From positions 34,961,501 through 35,025,500 of the forward strand of contig OY821786.1 in assembly GCA_963682175.1 (NCBI GenBank): a stretch of 64,000 nucleotides of DNA. The letters run 5' to 3'. Positions 1 through 10,645 of this stretch are shown here, one piece after another. The DNA comes from Triglochin maritima. Taxonomy: Eukaryota; Streptophyta; Magnoliopsida; Alismatales; Juncaginaceae. The position numbers and the translations under genes are program-made. Within the stretch, counting starts at the first letter, position 1. Every line of letters begins with the position of its first letter. Under the pieces are notes generated by a model. It saw only the letters and a program-made list of their open reading frames with translations, made no database searches and was not told the DNA's origin.

Positions 1-186
1 GATTTTTTGTTTGATGATACTTGAAATCAGATGCTGGGATGAACTTGGGGTGGATAGTTTGGGATGAATTGGTGTCAATTAGGTGCCAAATTTGATTTCA
101 ATGTGGTTGAGAATGTTTCAGTTTATGGAATTTTGATGGAAAATGTTGATCTTGTCAGAGATTTGTGAACAATTTGGTTTGATCAG

Positions 187-1572
187 GTGAAAGATTTCAT
201 CCACACATTGCTGCATTACGGTGGGTACAATGAATTCTCCGATATTCTCGTCAATCTGACATCTCTGGCGACTGAAATGGGCCGATTGGTGTCGGCCGGT
301 TACGTCCTCACAGTCCTTGCTCCCAATGACGAGGCAATGGCCAAACTAACCACTGATCGGCTCAGCGAGCCGGGGGCACCGGAGCAGATAATCTACTACC
401 ATCTGATACCGGAGTACCAAACAGAAGAAAGCATGTACAATGCTGTCCGTCGGTTCGGCAAAGTGCGGTACGACACGCTCCGTTTGCCCCACAAGGTCGT
501 CGCCAGAGAGGCCGATGGGTCGGTGAAATTCGGTCAGGGAGAGGGCTCTGCATATCTATTCGATCCTGATATCTACACTGACGGTAGGATCTCGGTTCAG
601 GGTATCGATGCCGTTCTATTCCCTCCCGAAGAAATTCCGTCCACCGCTGTGAAAACGACGGCCTCGACCGCTGCTGCCTCCACAACCATGACTTCAACAA
701 CCAGAAGAGGTCAGTTAATCTTGACTTGAGTTGCTTTTGATATCTTAATTGCATTTTACTAGTCTTTCTAATTGGCATGTCTTGATAACAATCGGTTGTG
801 ATGTCTTAATTGCATTTTACTCATCTTTCTAATTGGCACGTCTTAGTCAAAATTCCTATGTTTATTAGTTAATTTATCACACCTCTAATATAGTAGTCCG
901 AAATTTAACTGTAAGAACACTAGTCTACAGTCATAGTAACTTCCTATTTGTACTTCGGTGGTCTATTTTTAGTGTGTCAAATCCAGACTGTAATTGGGCA
1001 TAGAGTCGGATTAGTAAGTAATCACTATGCCTAAACTCTTTTTTATTTTATTACTCAAACCTCCCAAATATTAAAATAGGACCGTTGGGATTCGATCTTG
1101 GTATGCTTAAGTTAACTATGTATGGTGTCGGTGGTGTGTTTAGGTAACTGGTGAAGTGTCATAATCACTTGTTTGCTTTATGCTTAACTCTAAGCATTGT
1201 TGTTAAGTGAAGAAAAGAAAGAAAACGCGTGGTTGTGAAAAAGATCGGATGTGATGGTCATAATATTCGTTTGTTGCTTAACAGATGGGCGGTGGTAGTA
1301 GCAGTAGCAGTTGGCATCCATTAAAGAAAAAATAATAATAGTTAGAACTTTGGCATTCATCATTCTTAGCTCATATTTTCCAATTTATTATTTGTTTCAA
1401 CTGCCTACTTGCTGGAGGTTGTTGGGTATTTTAATTAACAATTATAATTCTAAAGAATATTGATTGGTATTTATTTTGTTTGGTATGTTTTTGAGCAGGG
1501 AAATTGATGGAAGTTGCATGTGGTATGATGGGAGCATTTGGTCAGAGGTCAAGATTCCTCTCTTGCAACTGA
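187..1572 (+). CDS. FLA: Fasciclin-like arabinogalactan protein (FLA15-18 type), 3' part
   Basis: Two exons are visible: 187-709 (acceptor AG at 185-186, donor GT at 710) and 1499-1572 (acceptor at 1497-1498, stop TGA 1570-1572). They join in phase. The first holds a complete FAS1 domain: H1 motif TVLAPNDEAM, YH motif YYHLIPEY and H2 motif ISVQGIDAVLFP. A Ser/Thr/Ala-rich stretch of the kind expected for O-glycosylation follows. The short last exon encodes a Cys-containing tail starting GKLMEVAC, as in Arabidopsis FLA15-18. These are secreted, cell-wall-associated adhesion proteins with two FAS1 domains; this would be the second. The GTG at 187 is an exon start, not an initiation codon. The 5' exons lie outside the window. 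No frame damage is seen. Confidence 0.88.
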
Positions 1573-2400
1573 ATAAAACAGTTTCTACTCATGGCTAAAG
1601 GTGTGTAATTTTCTTCTTCCTAAAAATAGAAACGGATTTTACTATTTTCATTCATCTGTAATGTGTGTATATATATATATGTTTTAATTTGGTTTTTATG
1701 GTAATTTTCTCATGCTCAATAAAATAGTTTTTGTCTTTTGATTTGTCTAGCATGTAGGTTTCATAGAACAGTGTCTGAAAAAAATTAAGTTTATTTTTGT
1801 GGGTTTTTAATTGTATAAATGTTTGCTGGAAATGCAGGTAGTGGGGTATATGATGTTGAAGAATTTGGTTTGGTGGGGCAAAAAGAGAGCCATGCATGTG
1901 TGTAAAAAAGGGAAATAGTTGGATTGGAAGGGAGAAAGAAGTGTTCTTTCTTCCTTCCCCCCTCTTCTTTGTGTATTCCTGTTTTGTGAGAATATTTCTT
2001 CATTTTTTGTGTTTTTGTTCCTTCAGATTCAGACACCAGCTTAAGGATAAATATTTAGAGAAGTAAAGTTGGGGGAAGGGATGGATTTGTTGTTGATGTG
2101 AAGAGTCTACCTGATTATGTGTTTTGGCCTCCCTTTTCCCCCTTGTAGTGTTGGAAAAAAGAGAGGAAAGAAACCCGTGAAAAATTCAATGTGGATTACT
2201 ATTATTATTATTATACAGTAATAATGAATAAGAACAAGAATAAGAATCACATGCAATGTGTCGTCGTGCTTAGCTGTGTCCTGTCTGGTGTTTGGTTGTG
2301 TTTTCGTGGGGTAGTGGACATGTGGATGTGTGTTAATCTGAGGTCAGAGATGAACACCCACATGAAAGCCCACAGTTCCCAAAATCTATATAATAAATAA
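1573..2400 (+). other. Probable 3' UTR and downstream flank of the FLA gene
   Basis: No coding sequence is recognised. A GT at about 1601 and a TGCAG acceptor-like site at about 1836 could mark an intron in the 3' UTR. AATAAA-like signals near 2390-2400 could end the transcript. Short AT microsatellites occur at about 1668 and 2200. Confidence 0.4.
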
Positions 2401-4124
2401 AGATTTGACCTCTTTTTTATTGTTTGTGAATTATGATGATATAAATAAATTGATAGAGTTGTGGTGGTGGTGGTGTTTCTTGTGTCATTGTGAGTGCAGT
2501 TGAAGGATCTTTCTGGTTTGTTCTTTTAGTTACTTGAAATCCTTGTTTTGCTGTTTTATATAATAATAATACAGAAATTATACAGTGAGCTTGAGGTTTA
2601 ATTTTCTATTTTAAGTTTCCATCATATCCAGGTAGATGAAATAATAAAAAGTGGAATTAACTGTAAATAAGATTAAGAAATTTAAACTAAATAAAATGAG
2701 TCTTTGGCTTACTAAAGTTTGACATAATAATAATAATAATAAATAGTATGGTTAAAAACTTAAAATTATTAAAGTGGTTTTGGGTGGATGACCCAAATTT
2801 ACCTCGCATTTTAACTCAACCAGTCCTTAATTTGATCAGTTGGGATACTATTATTCTCTTGTAATCGGGTCATGAGACAAGTGGTCGACTGGTCGAGGTT
2901 ATGATGTCCCTTCTGGACATAAGTTTAAACTTTAAAATGACGGTGAATTTGGTCGGCGGTGGATTACCTTCAGTTTAAACTTTAAAATAACCACTTGTGT
3001 TAATGTGTCCTAATGGTGGTGTTTACCAGAAGAACATTAAGCAAAAAAAAGAGGTGATTATGAAGCAAGTGGGTTTGGTTTGGTGTATGCCAAAATGTGA
3101 GGCTGTTTTAAGTGAGATAGTTGAGATGGAAAGGTGGACGATTGAAGGTCCCTTTCTCGCAGCTGATGTCATGACAGCACAGCTACAACTGGAGAAAAAG
3201 ATATATTTTGTTGTCTTTTGCTCACACATTAGATGGTGATATCAGGACTTGTGATTCAGGAAAGACAAGAAGACTTTATGGTGTCCAATTGTTTGTTTCC
3301 TTTTCCTGTTCATAAAGAGTTAAGAAACCTGATTAGTTTTATAACCGGGTTGAACCATAACACAAGTTCATAGAAATATCCATTGTGGTCTGCTTGGATT
3401 TGAAAATCTAATCTTAACAAGGACTGGGATTAAAGTCTTCAAAATTACCAATTGAAGTCAATTCATTCAGGAGATTTCTTGTCTTAAGATAGTTGGGATA
3501 ATGGATCGAATTCTAACAATCTTATTTGTATGTTTTAAATGTTTGGGATTTACAATGAGGTGGGTAGTTGAGTAGATAAAATATTAAAAAAAATTCTTCA
3601 AAATTGGATTTTTAGTGAATTTAAATCCTGACAATTCTTAGAGTACATAAATTTCACTAACTTGCTTGGATGCTTATATATTTGTGTTTTGCTTGAAAGA
3701 TAATTTTGTCTTTAGCCCAATTTATTAAGAGTCCATCAAAAACTTCTTAAGAGTATGTCCATAAAATTATAAAAAAATAAATTAAACACCCTAACTTTTA
3801 TGCTTTACCAACCAATTTAGATAATTAGAACATAATCATTTTTGAAGAAGCAAAATGAATATCAAAAAGAGAAAAAAAAAATCAAAACTCATTAACCTAT
3901 ATTCTTGTGTCAAACAAAATATATATGAAAACACGATAATTCGTATGTTTTTATCTACCAAATATTAAAAAAAATCTTGAATTTGTGTTCCCAATCTTTT
4001 GTTTTTGAGTAATTTAATCGAATTTGGATTTTTGGTTAAGGAAGTGGTAAGTCTTAAATATGTTGTAGGTAGAATATTTAATCACCACAAACCTAGACGA
4101 GCTAAAGAAAAATGACACACTGGT
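2401..4124. other. Intergenic, nothing recognised
   Basis: AT-rich DNA with simple repeats such as the ATA run at about 2725. Small reading frames near 3000-3230 show no family features. I see no gene or bounded element here. Confidence 0.6.
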
Positions 4125-4133
4125 TTATACAAA

Positions 4134-5091
4134 GGGTTATTTGCCTGAGTGCTACCAAGAAACAACTAAATTGGCTTTATGTCATCTCGTTTTGACTTAA
4201 TGCCATAGAAAAGTCAAACTATTTATCTTAACGTCATACGAAAATAAAATATTTACTTTTATGTCATGCTGTCAGTAAACCGCTAACGTCGGTTAAATAT
4301 ATTAATATTTAATGAAAATTTTGCAGAATCCCCCAGAATAAACCAAAAATTCATAAAATTCATTATGTGTTGTAAAATTTACAAAAAGTTATTAAAATAA
4401 TTTATCCATACTCTCTCATCTCTTCTACTTTCATTTCTTCTGTCTCTCACTAAACTTAATGACTCGATTACTAAACTAATGAAATTCGATAATTTATTAA
4501 TTTTAAAATACAAAATAATTAATTGTTTTTATTAAAAAAATCATTTTTTCTAATAAAATTCATTTTTAATATAAAATGTGTTTTTCCAAAAATATTTATT
4601 TTTTTGTATAAAAATTCTTTTATCAATTATCAGATTCTTGTACTAAAATATTAAAAATCATGAATCAGAAATAAGATAAATAAAAATAAATATTTTTTAG
4701 AAAAAACAATTATCGAATTTCATTAGTTTAGTAATCGAGTCATTAAGTTTAGCGAGAGAAAAGTAGAATGAAAGTTGAAAGATAGAGATAAGAGAGTGTG
4801 TAGATAAAAAAATAGAATAATTTTTTGTAATTTTTACATCACATATAATGAATTTTATGAATTTTTGGTTTTTTTCCGAGTGGTTCTGCAAAATTTCCAT
4901 TAAATATTAATATACTTAACAGACATTAACATAAAAATTAAGCGACAGAATGACATAAAAGTAAATATTTTGTTTTCATATGACATTAAGATAAATAGTT
5001 TGATTTTTCTATAGCATTAGGCTAAATAGTCAAAACCAGGTAACATAAAGACAATTTAGTTGTTTCTTGGTGGCACACAAGCAAATAACCC
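4134..5091. mobile_element. Foldback MULE-type MITE, 958 bp
   Basis: The element begins GGGTTATTTGC and ends GCAAATAACCC. It is flanked by an exact 9-bp direct repeat TTATACAAA (4125-4133 and 5092-5100). The terminal inverted repeats run on for roughly 365 bp each (4134-4500 and 4725-5091) at about 85 percent identity by eye, so the element is nearly one large hairpin. There is no coding capacity. A 9-bp target duplication with long TIRs is the signature of Mutator-like elements. Confidence 0.88.
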
Positions 5092-5100
5092 TTATACAAA

Positions 5101-5694
5101 TGGTCAAGACGGTGCCACGAACTGAAGTCAGAGGGTTGAAATTTGTAAAGACAGACAATTTTTTTTTGAGAATTCACTAATTTAGTTTGAACGAAAATAT
5201 AATTATTTTACCGATAAGTGGGTAAATAGATACTTCTACGTGAGATTAATTGTACAAATTTTCATTAAAGTATCACTAAGATGAATTGGTTTACATTATG
5301 CAAAAGGTTTTAAATATTTTCAGAGAAATAAAATTTGGAATTCTTTCTACTTCTAAATTCTTATACGAGCATGGCTGATGGCCATTTGCCTAAAAGAAAA
5401 TGTAATAATTAATAGTCTTCAACTAACTCTTATTTATTGTAACCGAAAGCTAAACATCAATGTGGAATTATTCATCAACATTTCAAAAGCAATTAACTGA
5501 TTCCAGTCTTTTCTTTATTATGCCAATTCCGAGGTCATAAATTATAATGGATATAGGTTAGATTAAAATATATATTTTTGTTTGTCGATTAGAAATTAGA
5601 GATATTTTATGTTTTTGAAATGTTATTTTTGCTTAGGATTATAATTATATGCTCAGAGGCTAGATCAAGCTTCTTTGCAATTCCAGATTATTAT
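5101..5694. other. Intergenic, nothing recognised
   Basis: AT-rich sequence between the foldback MULE and the solo LTR. No gene or element was recognised. Confidence 0.55.
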
Positions 5695-7856
5695 TGTTAT
5701 GACCCTAAACCCTGTTAGGGTGATTAGTGGTTAAGTGGAGAGAAGGAGGTATGGTGGGGCTTGACTTTGTGGAGAGAGAGAGAGAGTGAGAAGTGATGGC
5801 TTAGGGTGTGGGCTGGGGGTGTAGGAGTGTGGTGAGGGTGTTGCTTGGGGCTTGGTGTGGGTTTAAAAACCCAACCCACCTCCTTCATCTTCTTTTCTTC
5901 TCCTCCTTCCTCACGTTCACTCTCTCACTCTCTTCCTTTTCTTGATCCGACGAGCAGCGGCGGAGGAGACGTCTCAGGTGGTGTGGGCGTGCAATTCAGG
6001 CGTGAGAGGTGCGGAGTTTAGCGCGCGAGGAGATCTCCAGAGACGACGTGTGCGAGCGAGGCTCCGACGAGTTTCGTCGTTCTTTTGAGTTATGCTGGTT
6101 CTTAGTGTGTTTTGTTGTTGCTCACCCTCGTGGAAGGGTTTTGTTGGTCGGTCGGGGGAGGTCGGAGTCCTCTCCGGCGACGTGGTTGCGTAAATCCTCA
6201 GCTGGCGCAAGGTTGAAGACAACCAACAGTCGACCGGGTCCCTTCGGGCGGTCGACCGATGTAGTGTTTTTACCCGACTTTAACCTTCACCGGTCGAACG
6301 ATGCCTTGTGGCGGTCGATCGGTAGTGCATTTTGCTGGTGAGTTGGGATTGCCTGTTGTGTTTCGGTCGACCGGGTCCTTGGGTCCGTTCGACCGGAACT
6401 TAAGTGTACTGGATTATTACGCATGATTGTTCGATCGTTGTTATGATTGTGTTCGACCGTTGTGTGACTTAGAACTGCTAGGATGCCCTGGTAGTTTTCG
6501 GTCGACTGAGACCCCTGAGTCGGTCAACCGATAGTTTGAATTGATGTTGACCAGACTCCGGATGTTGACCTCATATCGGTCGACTGGTTTTAGATCTCTG
6601 TTAGACCATTGAGACTTAAGTTTTGCGCAAAGAGTTCGACCGTTGCTGACTTTCAGTCGATCGATTTCCTTAAGGAAGCAGTCGACCGGGTTGTCTCTTT
6701 TGGTCGATCGTTTTTGCACAGGACTGGACTCTTGGTCCCGTTTAGGATGCCAAATCTGTCCACGGAAACCCGTGTCCTCTCCATGTGCATGAGCCGGGAG
6801 GTGACCGTGGGCGCGTTCTGCGTGCCTGCCTAGGGACCGCCGTGTGGAAGAGTGTGGGTGTTCGGGACGCGTCACCTCCGTGTATGGATGGTGACTTGAT
6901 GTGATGGATTGATGGACTCATTGTAGAGTAGCAGGCCTGAGGGATCGCGGATCCCAATGTATGATGATTGTGCGGACACGCAACTGTCGATGGGTGAGGT
7001 GACTACCGACCTATATGGATACGGAGGTCGCTGCCCTGCTTTTATAGCGGCGCGATTGGTGTTTGCGGCTCGTGGAGCCTGATGACCTGACAGACTTCGG
7101 TCTGGACCCGTCTGATGTTATGCCGGACGTATTGATGGACCATTGATGTTGTTCCGGTGATGATGATTGATGGGTCGATGTTGTTCCGGCTATGTTCCTC
7201 AGATAGGCATCTACTGAGATGATGATTAATGGACTGACCGAGCGACGGCTCCGTTGGTGTGGTTTCGACCACGAATTTACAGATCTGTTTCTTATGGCGC
7301 AGACTTGGCGGATGGTCCTTGTCGAACCCCATGATTAGTGTAGCCGCGTGTGGGGAGTGTCACGTCATGATCCGTTAGACTGTATGTGCCTACGGTAGGT
7401 TTCCTTGGGAGACCCGATGATGATTGTCGGACTGATGTCCTGTGTTCCCCTTCGGGGGAACTGTTTTCCTTACTGTTGATGACATGACATGCTACTAGTA
7501 TGATAAGTTCAATTGTACTACTGCATGCATATAGATGAGCTTGGCATACGGGGTTTCCTTATGGAAACTCAGGCATTGTTGTTATATCTTTTTCAGGACC
7601 GCAGTAGGTCCAGTTGGGTGGTGATCAGCGGGCACGCGCATCTTAGGATCAGATCCTTTTTTTCGGACCACTGAGGTCGACATGATTACTTTTATCTCCC
7701 TTTGTTGTCTATTGTAATCATGTATCGTTTTGACAAACTCTGATGTAATATGGTGCACCGCTTATATATTTGATGAGAAGTAACAGTCCCGTCTTTGATT
7801 TTGGTCTCTGATGTCTTAATAATGATTTTAAATTTCTGCTGTTTCGGGATGTTACA
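5695..7856 (+). mobile_element. Solo LTR of a Gypsy-type element, about 2.16 kb
   Basis: Starts TGTTATGACCC and ends GGGATGTTACA, the end pattern common in plant Gypsy LTRs. Flanks ATTAT (5690-5694) and GTTAT (7857-7861) form a 5-bp target duplication with one mismatch. No internal domain lies beside it, so it is a solo LTR. It contains a GA microsatellite near 5770, a TATA-like run at about 5860, and a long array of degenerate CGGTCGACCG palindromes (6222-6722). Its GC content is well above the neighbouring DNA. Confidence 0.75.
6222..6722. repeat. CGGTCGACCG palindrome array inside the Gypsy solo LTR
   Basis: About fifteen perfect or degenerate copies (for example GGTCGACCG, GTTCGACCG, GGTCGATCG) are spread over 500 bp. 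The same core recurs in the Copia LTRs at 27600-28165, 31370-31610, 32290-32790, 34735-35225 and 59155-59400. Confidence 0.7.
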
Positions 7857-8616
7857 GTTATACTACATTGAGAGTCGGCAAGTTGGCATTGGCTTTTTAT
7901 GCGTTCAAATGGTCATATTTTAAAAAAATAAAAATTACAACCGTAAAGCGTAGAATGATGGATAAATCCGTTCCATTTATACCCTACTTATTGCTTGAAA
8001 TTTAGATGAGCACAAGAATAAGCATAGCACCTCAACTCAAAATTATCTTTATTTACCAAACAATATATTATGTTTGTATTACTTTTCATTGTGCCATAAT
8101 CTTTTAAGAAGCATGTAAATTTCCAATATCATATTGGAAATTTAGGCAAATGATAAAGAGTTCAACCACCTTTTTTTGTTCTCCAACCTTTCCAAAACAA
8201 CCTAACAATCAATGGAAAGCTAAACACCAATATATATATAGGATATTCTTCGACAACAATTTCAAAAGTAAGGTTATTAAATTTTGACACTGTGTGTCTA
8301 AAAATAGTAAAAGATATTAAGACATACCTTTACAAATATAACATTGCACATACTAGTATGTAATGTGAAATTAAATTTACATCCTCAAGTAGTTTCATCT
8401 GTTGCATGCAACAAAAGTAATGTTTTTTATTATAAAAAGCTTCTCAACTGCCTCTATTTTTTTCATAGACACCCATCTATTTCACTTTTTGTTGAAATCA
8501 TGTCTGAAATACAATACCAACAGGGTTCCACCATTCATTATCATTATCCTTATTATTATTACTTTTTTTTTAGAAATTTGTTTTGAGAGCTTTTCCCAAA
8601 AAGAATTTTGAAAGTG
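7857..8616. other. Upstream region of the GDSL pseudogene
   Basis: AT-rich flank. Small reading frames near 8344-8610 have no recognisable features. Nothing else was identified. Confidence 0.5.
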
Positions 8617-8625
8617 TATATAAAC
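8617..8625 (+). promoter_or_regulatory. TATA box of the GDSL esterase pseudogene
   Basis: TATATAAAC lies about 45 bp upstream of the ATG at 8669. That distance suits a plant core promoter with a short leader. Confidence 0.5.
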
Positions 8626-8668
8626 AACACTAGTGCCCCAAACATGATGCCATTTCAAACTACCAAAC

Positions 8669-9983
8669 ATGATGGATAGAATTAAAGTAGGATTAGTTGT
8701 TTGCATTCTTCAAACATTGGTTTGCAAAGTGAGCACAACATCAACAACCCCAGCAATGTTTGTGTTTGGTGATTCCACAGTTGATGTTGGTAACAACAAC
8801 TACTACTTGGAATCAAAATCTTTTATGGCTAATTTTTCTCCAAATGGTGTTGACTTCCCAAATCATGTTCCCACTGGAAGGTTTTTGCAATGGATATGTT
8901 CTTGCGGACTTCTTAGGTACCTAATTATTTTCTTTATCTGGTTTCAAGTCATAAATTTAACTTAACTTACATTCTAGTAGTAAGTAAGTGCAAATATTAA
9001 AAGACACTTAGTTTATAGTACGTATATATGTCACTGTTAGGGTATCATAATGCAACTCAATTTCTCAAAGGTGTCAACTTTTTTTCTCGTCGTGCGAAAA
9101 TTATTGGATATTCTAAGGTCAAATCAAATTAATTAATGTTTTTATCTTCGTATTTTAATCCATATCTTCCTTCCCGTGCGTGTAATTTTATTTTATTTTC
9201 TGTTTTGAAAAAAGACATATCGATGCAATTCAAGATGGCAATGATGACACTTGAGAAATCTATGGGATCACAGTCTTTTAGAGACTTCATCTCGACATCT
9301 CTCTTTGTTCTCAGCATTGGAAACAATGACTTGCATCAATGGTTTTTCGATGCGGGTCGACGATCAAAAGAGACACAAAATGTCGCATTTACCTCACGTC
9401 TTGTTCGCGAATTTCATAGTCAATTGAAGGTATTCAAACGCCTATCACTTCTTCCCATGTTTAAGTTAAGTTAGTTTTGACAAATCGGTGTCACAGAATA
9501 CTTATGACATTTGAAGGCTTTATACGATATCGGAGTTAGGAAGTTTGCGATCATGGGCGTCGGTAACATCGGATGTGTGCCGTTGGCAAGAGCTAATAGT
9601 AGCTCCGGTGGGTGCAATAAAGATTTTAATGGCTTGGCTGAAGTATACAATGGACGTACAGAGGAAATGGTTGAAGGGTGTCATCTATTGTGGAAAGGGT
9701 TGAAATACACTTTTGTTCGTTCATATGTAATTGGAGTTGTGTATGTATTAATGTTGTAGGTTTTGTTGAGACCAAAAGTGGTTGTTGTGGAGGTGGAAAG
9801 TACAAAGGAGACCAAGGCTGCAAACCAAATACAAGCATATGTTCCGACAGAGAACACTACATCTACTGGGATGACCACACAACACAAGCTTTCAATAAGA
9901 TACTGACAAACTATGTGTGGGATGGACCCAATTCCATCACCACACCTGTGAATCTCAAACAGCTTCTTCATCAACCAATTTGA
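8669..9983 (+). pseudogene. GDSL esterase/lipase pseudogene
   Basis: The ATG opens a hydrophobic signal peptide, then block I FVFGDSTVDVGNNN with the nucleophile serine at residue 36. Later blocks are recognisable: GNND (block III, in exon about 9217-9429), then exon 9517 onward with GVRKFAIMGVGNIGCVP, and a C-terminal exon with GFVETKSGCCG and LTNYVWDGP. The family hydrolyses acyl esters and is usually secreted. Damage: one extra T in the run at about 8882 shifts the frame inside the conserved GRFxNG motif; the block II region (about 9050-9110, expected GVNYASGG) is badly eroded; the frame breaks again at 9660-9760; and the block V Asp-His spacing is one residue short (WDDH where WDxxH is expected). 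Sequencing error could explain one of these but not all. The stop is at 9983. Confidence 0.75.
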
Positions 9984-10645
9984 TTGCACAATTAACTTGT
10001 TAAAAGCTCAGCTAGTGGATCCTCATCATGTGGTTTATATTATAACGACTGCACTACTTTAGACCAAATAATATTGTAAGTTACAACCATCAGAGATTCG
10101 GTGTTGTATGTCTGATGGTTTTTAAGCCCAAGTCACACAAAAGAATATATCAGCATATCAATTATAAAGTGGTTATTGCTGCATTTGCAAGGCATGTTAC
10201 AAAATTTCTATAGCAACTTCATTATGAAGGGAAATGTGGTAGTTAATATGTTACGTACACATGAATATAAAGCCATGAAATGCATGTTAATCAAATGGGG
10301 TGCTAAGTCAGCTAAGAGGAATATAATATAACTGTAAGGAGAAATATTCCAATCAAGTGACAGCACTATTTGTGTAGTTCAGCATCACAGGAATGATTCC
10401 AGCATTGAAGGAAGATGACATCTGAACAACTAGATGTGTCTTAAAAAGAATCCTATGGTATTATGGTCATCCAACAAGGAAATTTTAACTTGTTTTTGGG
10501 ACTCCCGGAAAAGAACAAATTTGTTTAATCATGCAACAAAGGAGAATATCTCACATACAACATTGACAAACTTATAGATGAACTACTCTTCCTATTCACA
10601 ATTCTGCACAAAAATACTAATATACAAGAAAAACACTCACCAGTT
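9984..10645. other. Convergent 3' flanks
   Basis: Non-coding sequence between the 3' ends of the GDSL pseudogene and the minus-strand WVD2-like gene. It presumably holds both 3' UTRs. No element was recognised. Confidence 0.5.

Noticed and set aside
187..187. GTG as the start codon of the FLA protein
   Set aside because: It directly follows an intron acceptor and lies in the middle of the family protein. The frame is an internal exon.
5701..5722. CCCTAAACCC / GTTAGGGT telomere-like motif
   Set aside because: Only one or two units at the start of the Gypsy LTR. LTR starts of this type often read GACCCTAAACCC, so it is not an interstitial telomere array.
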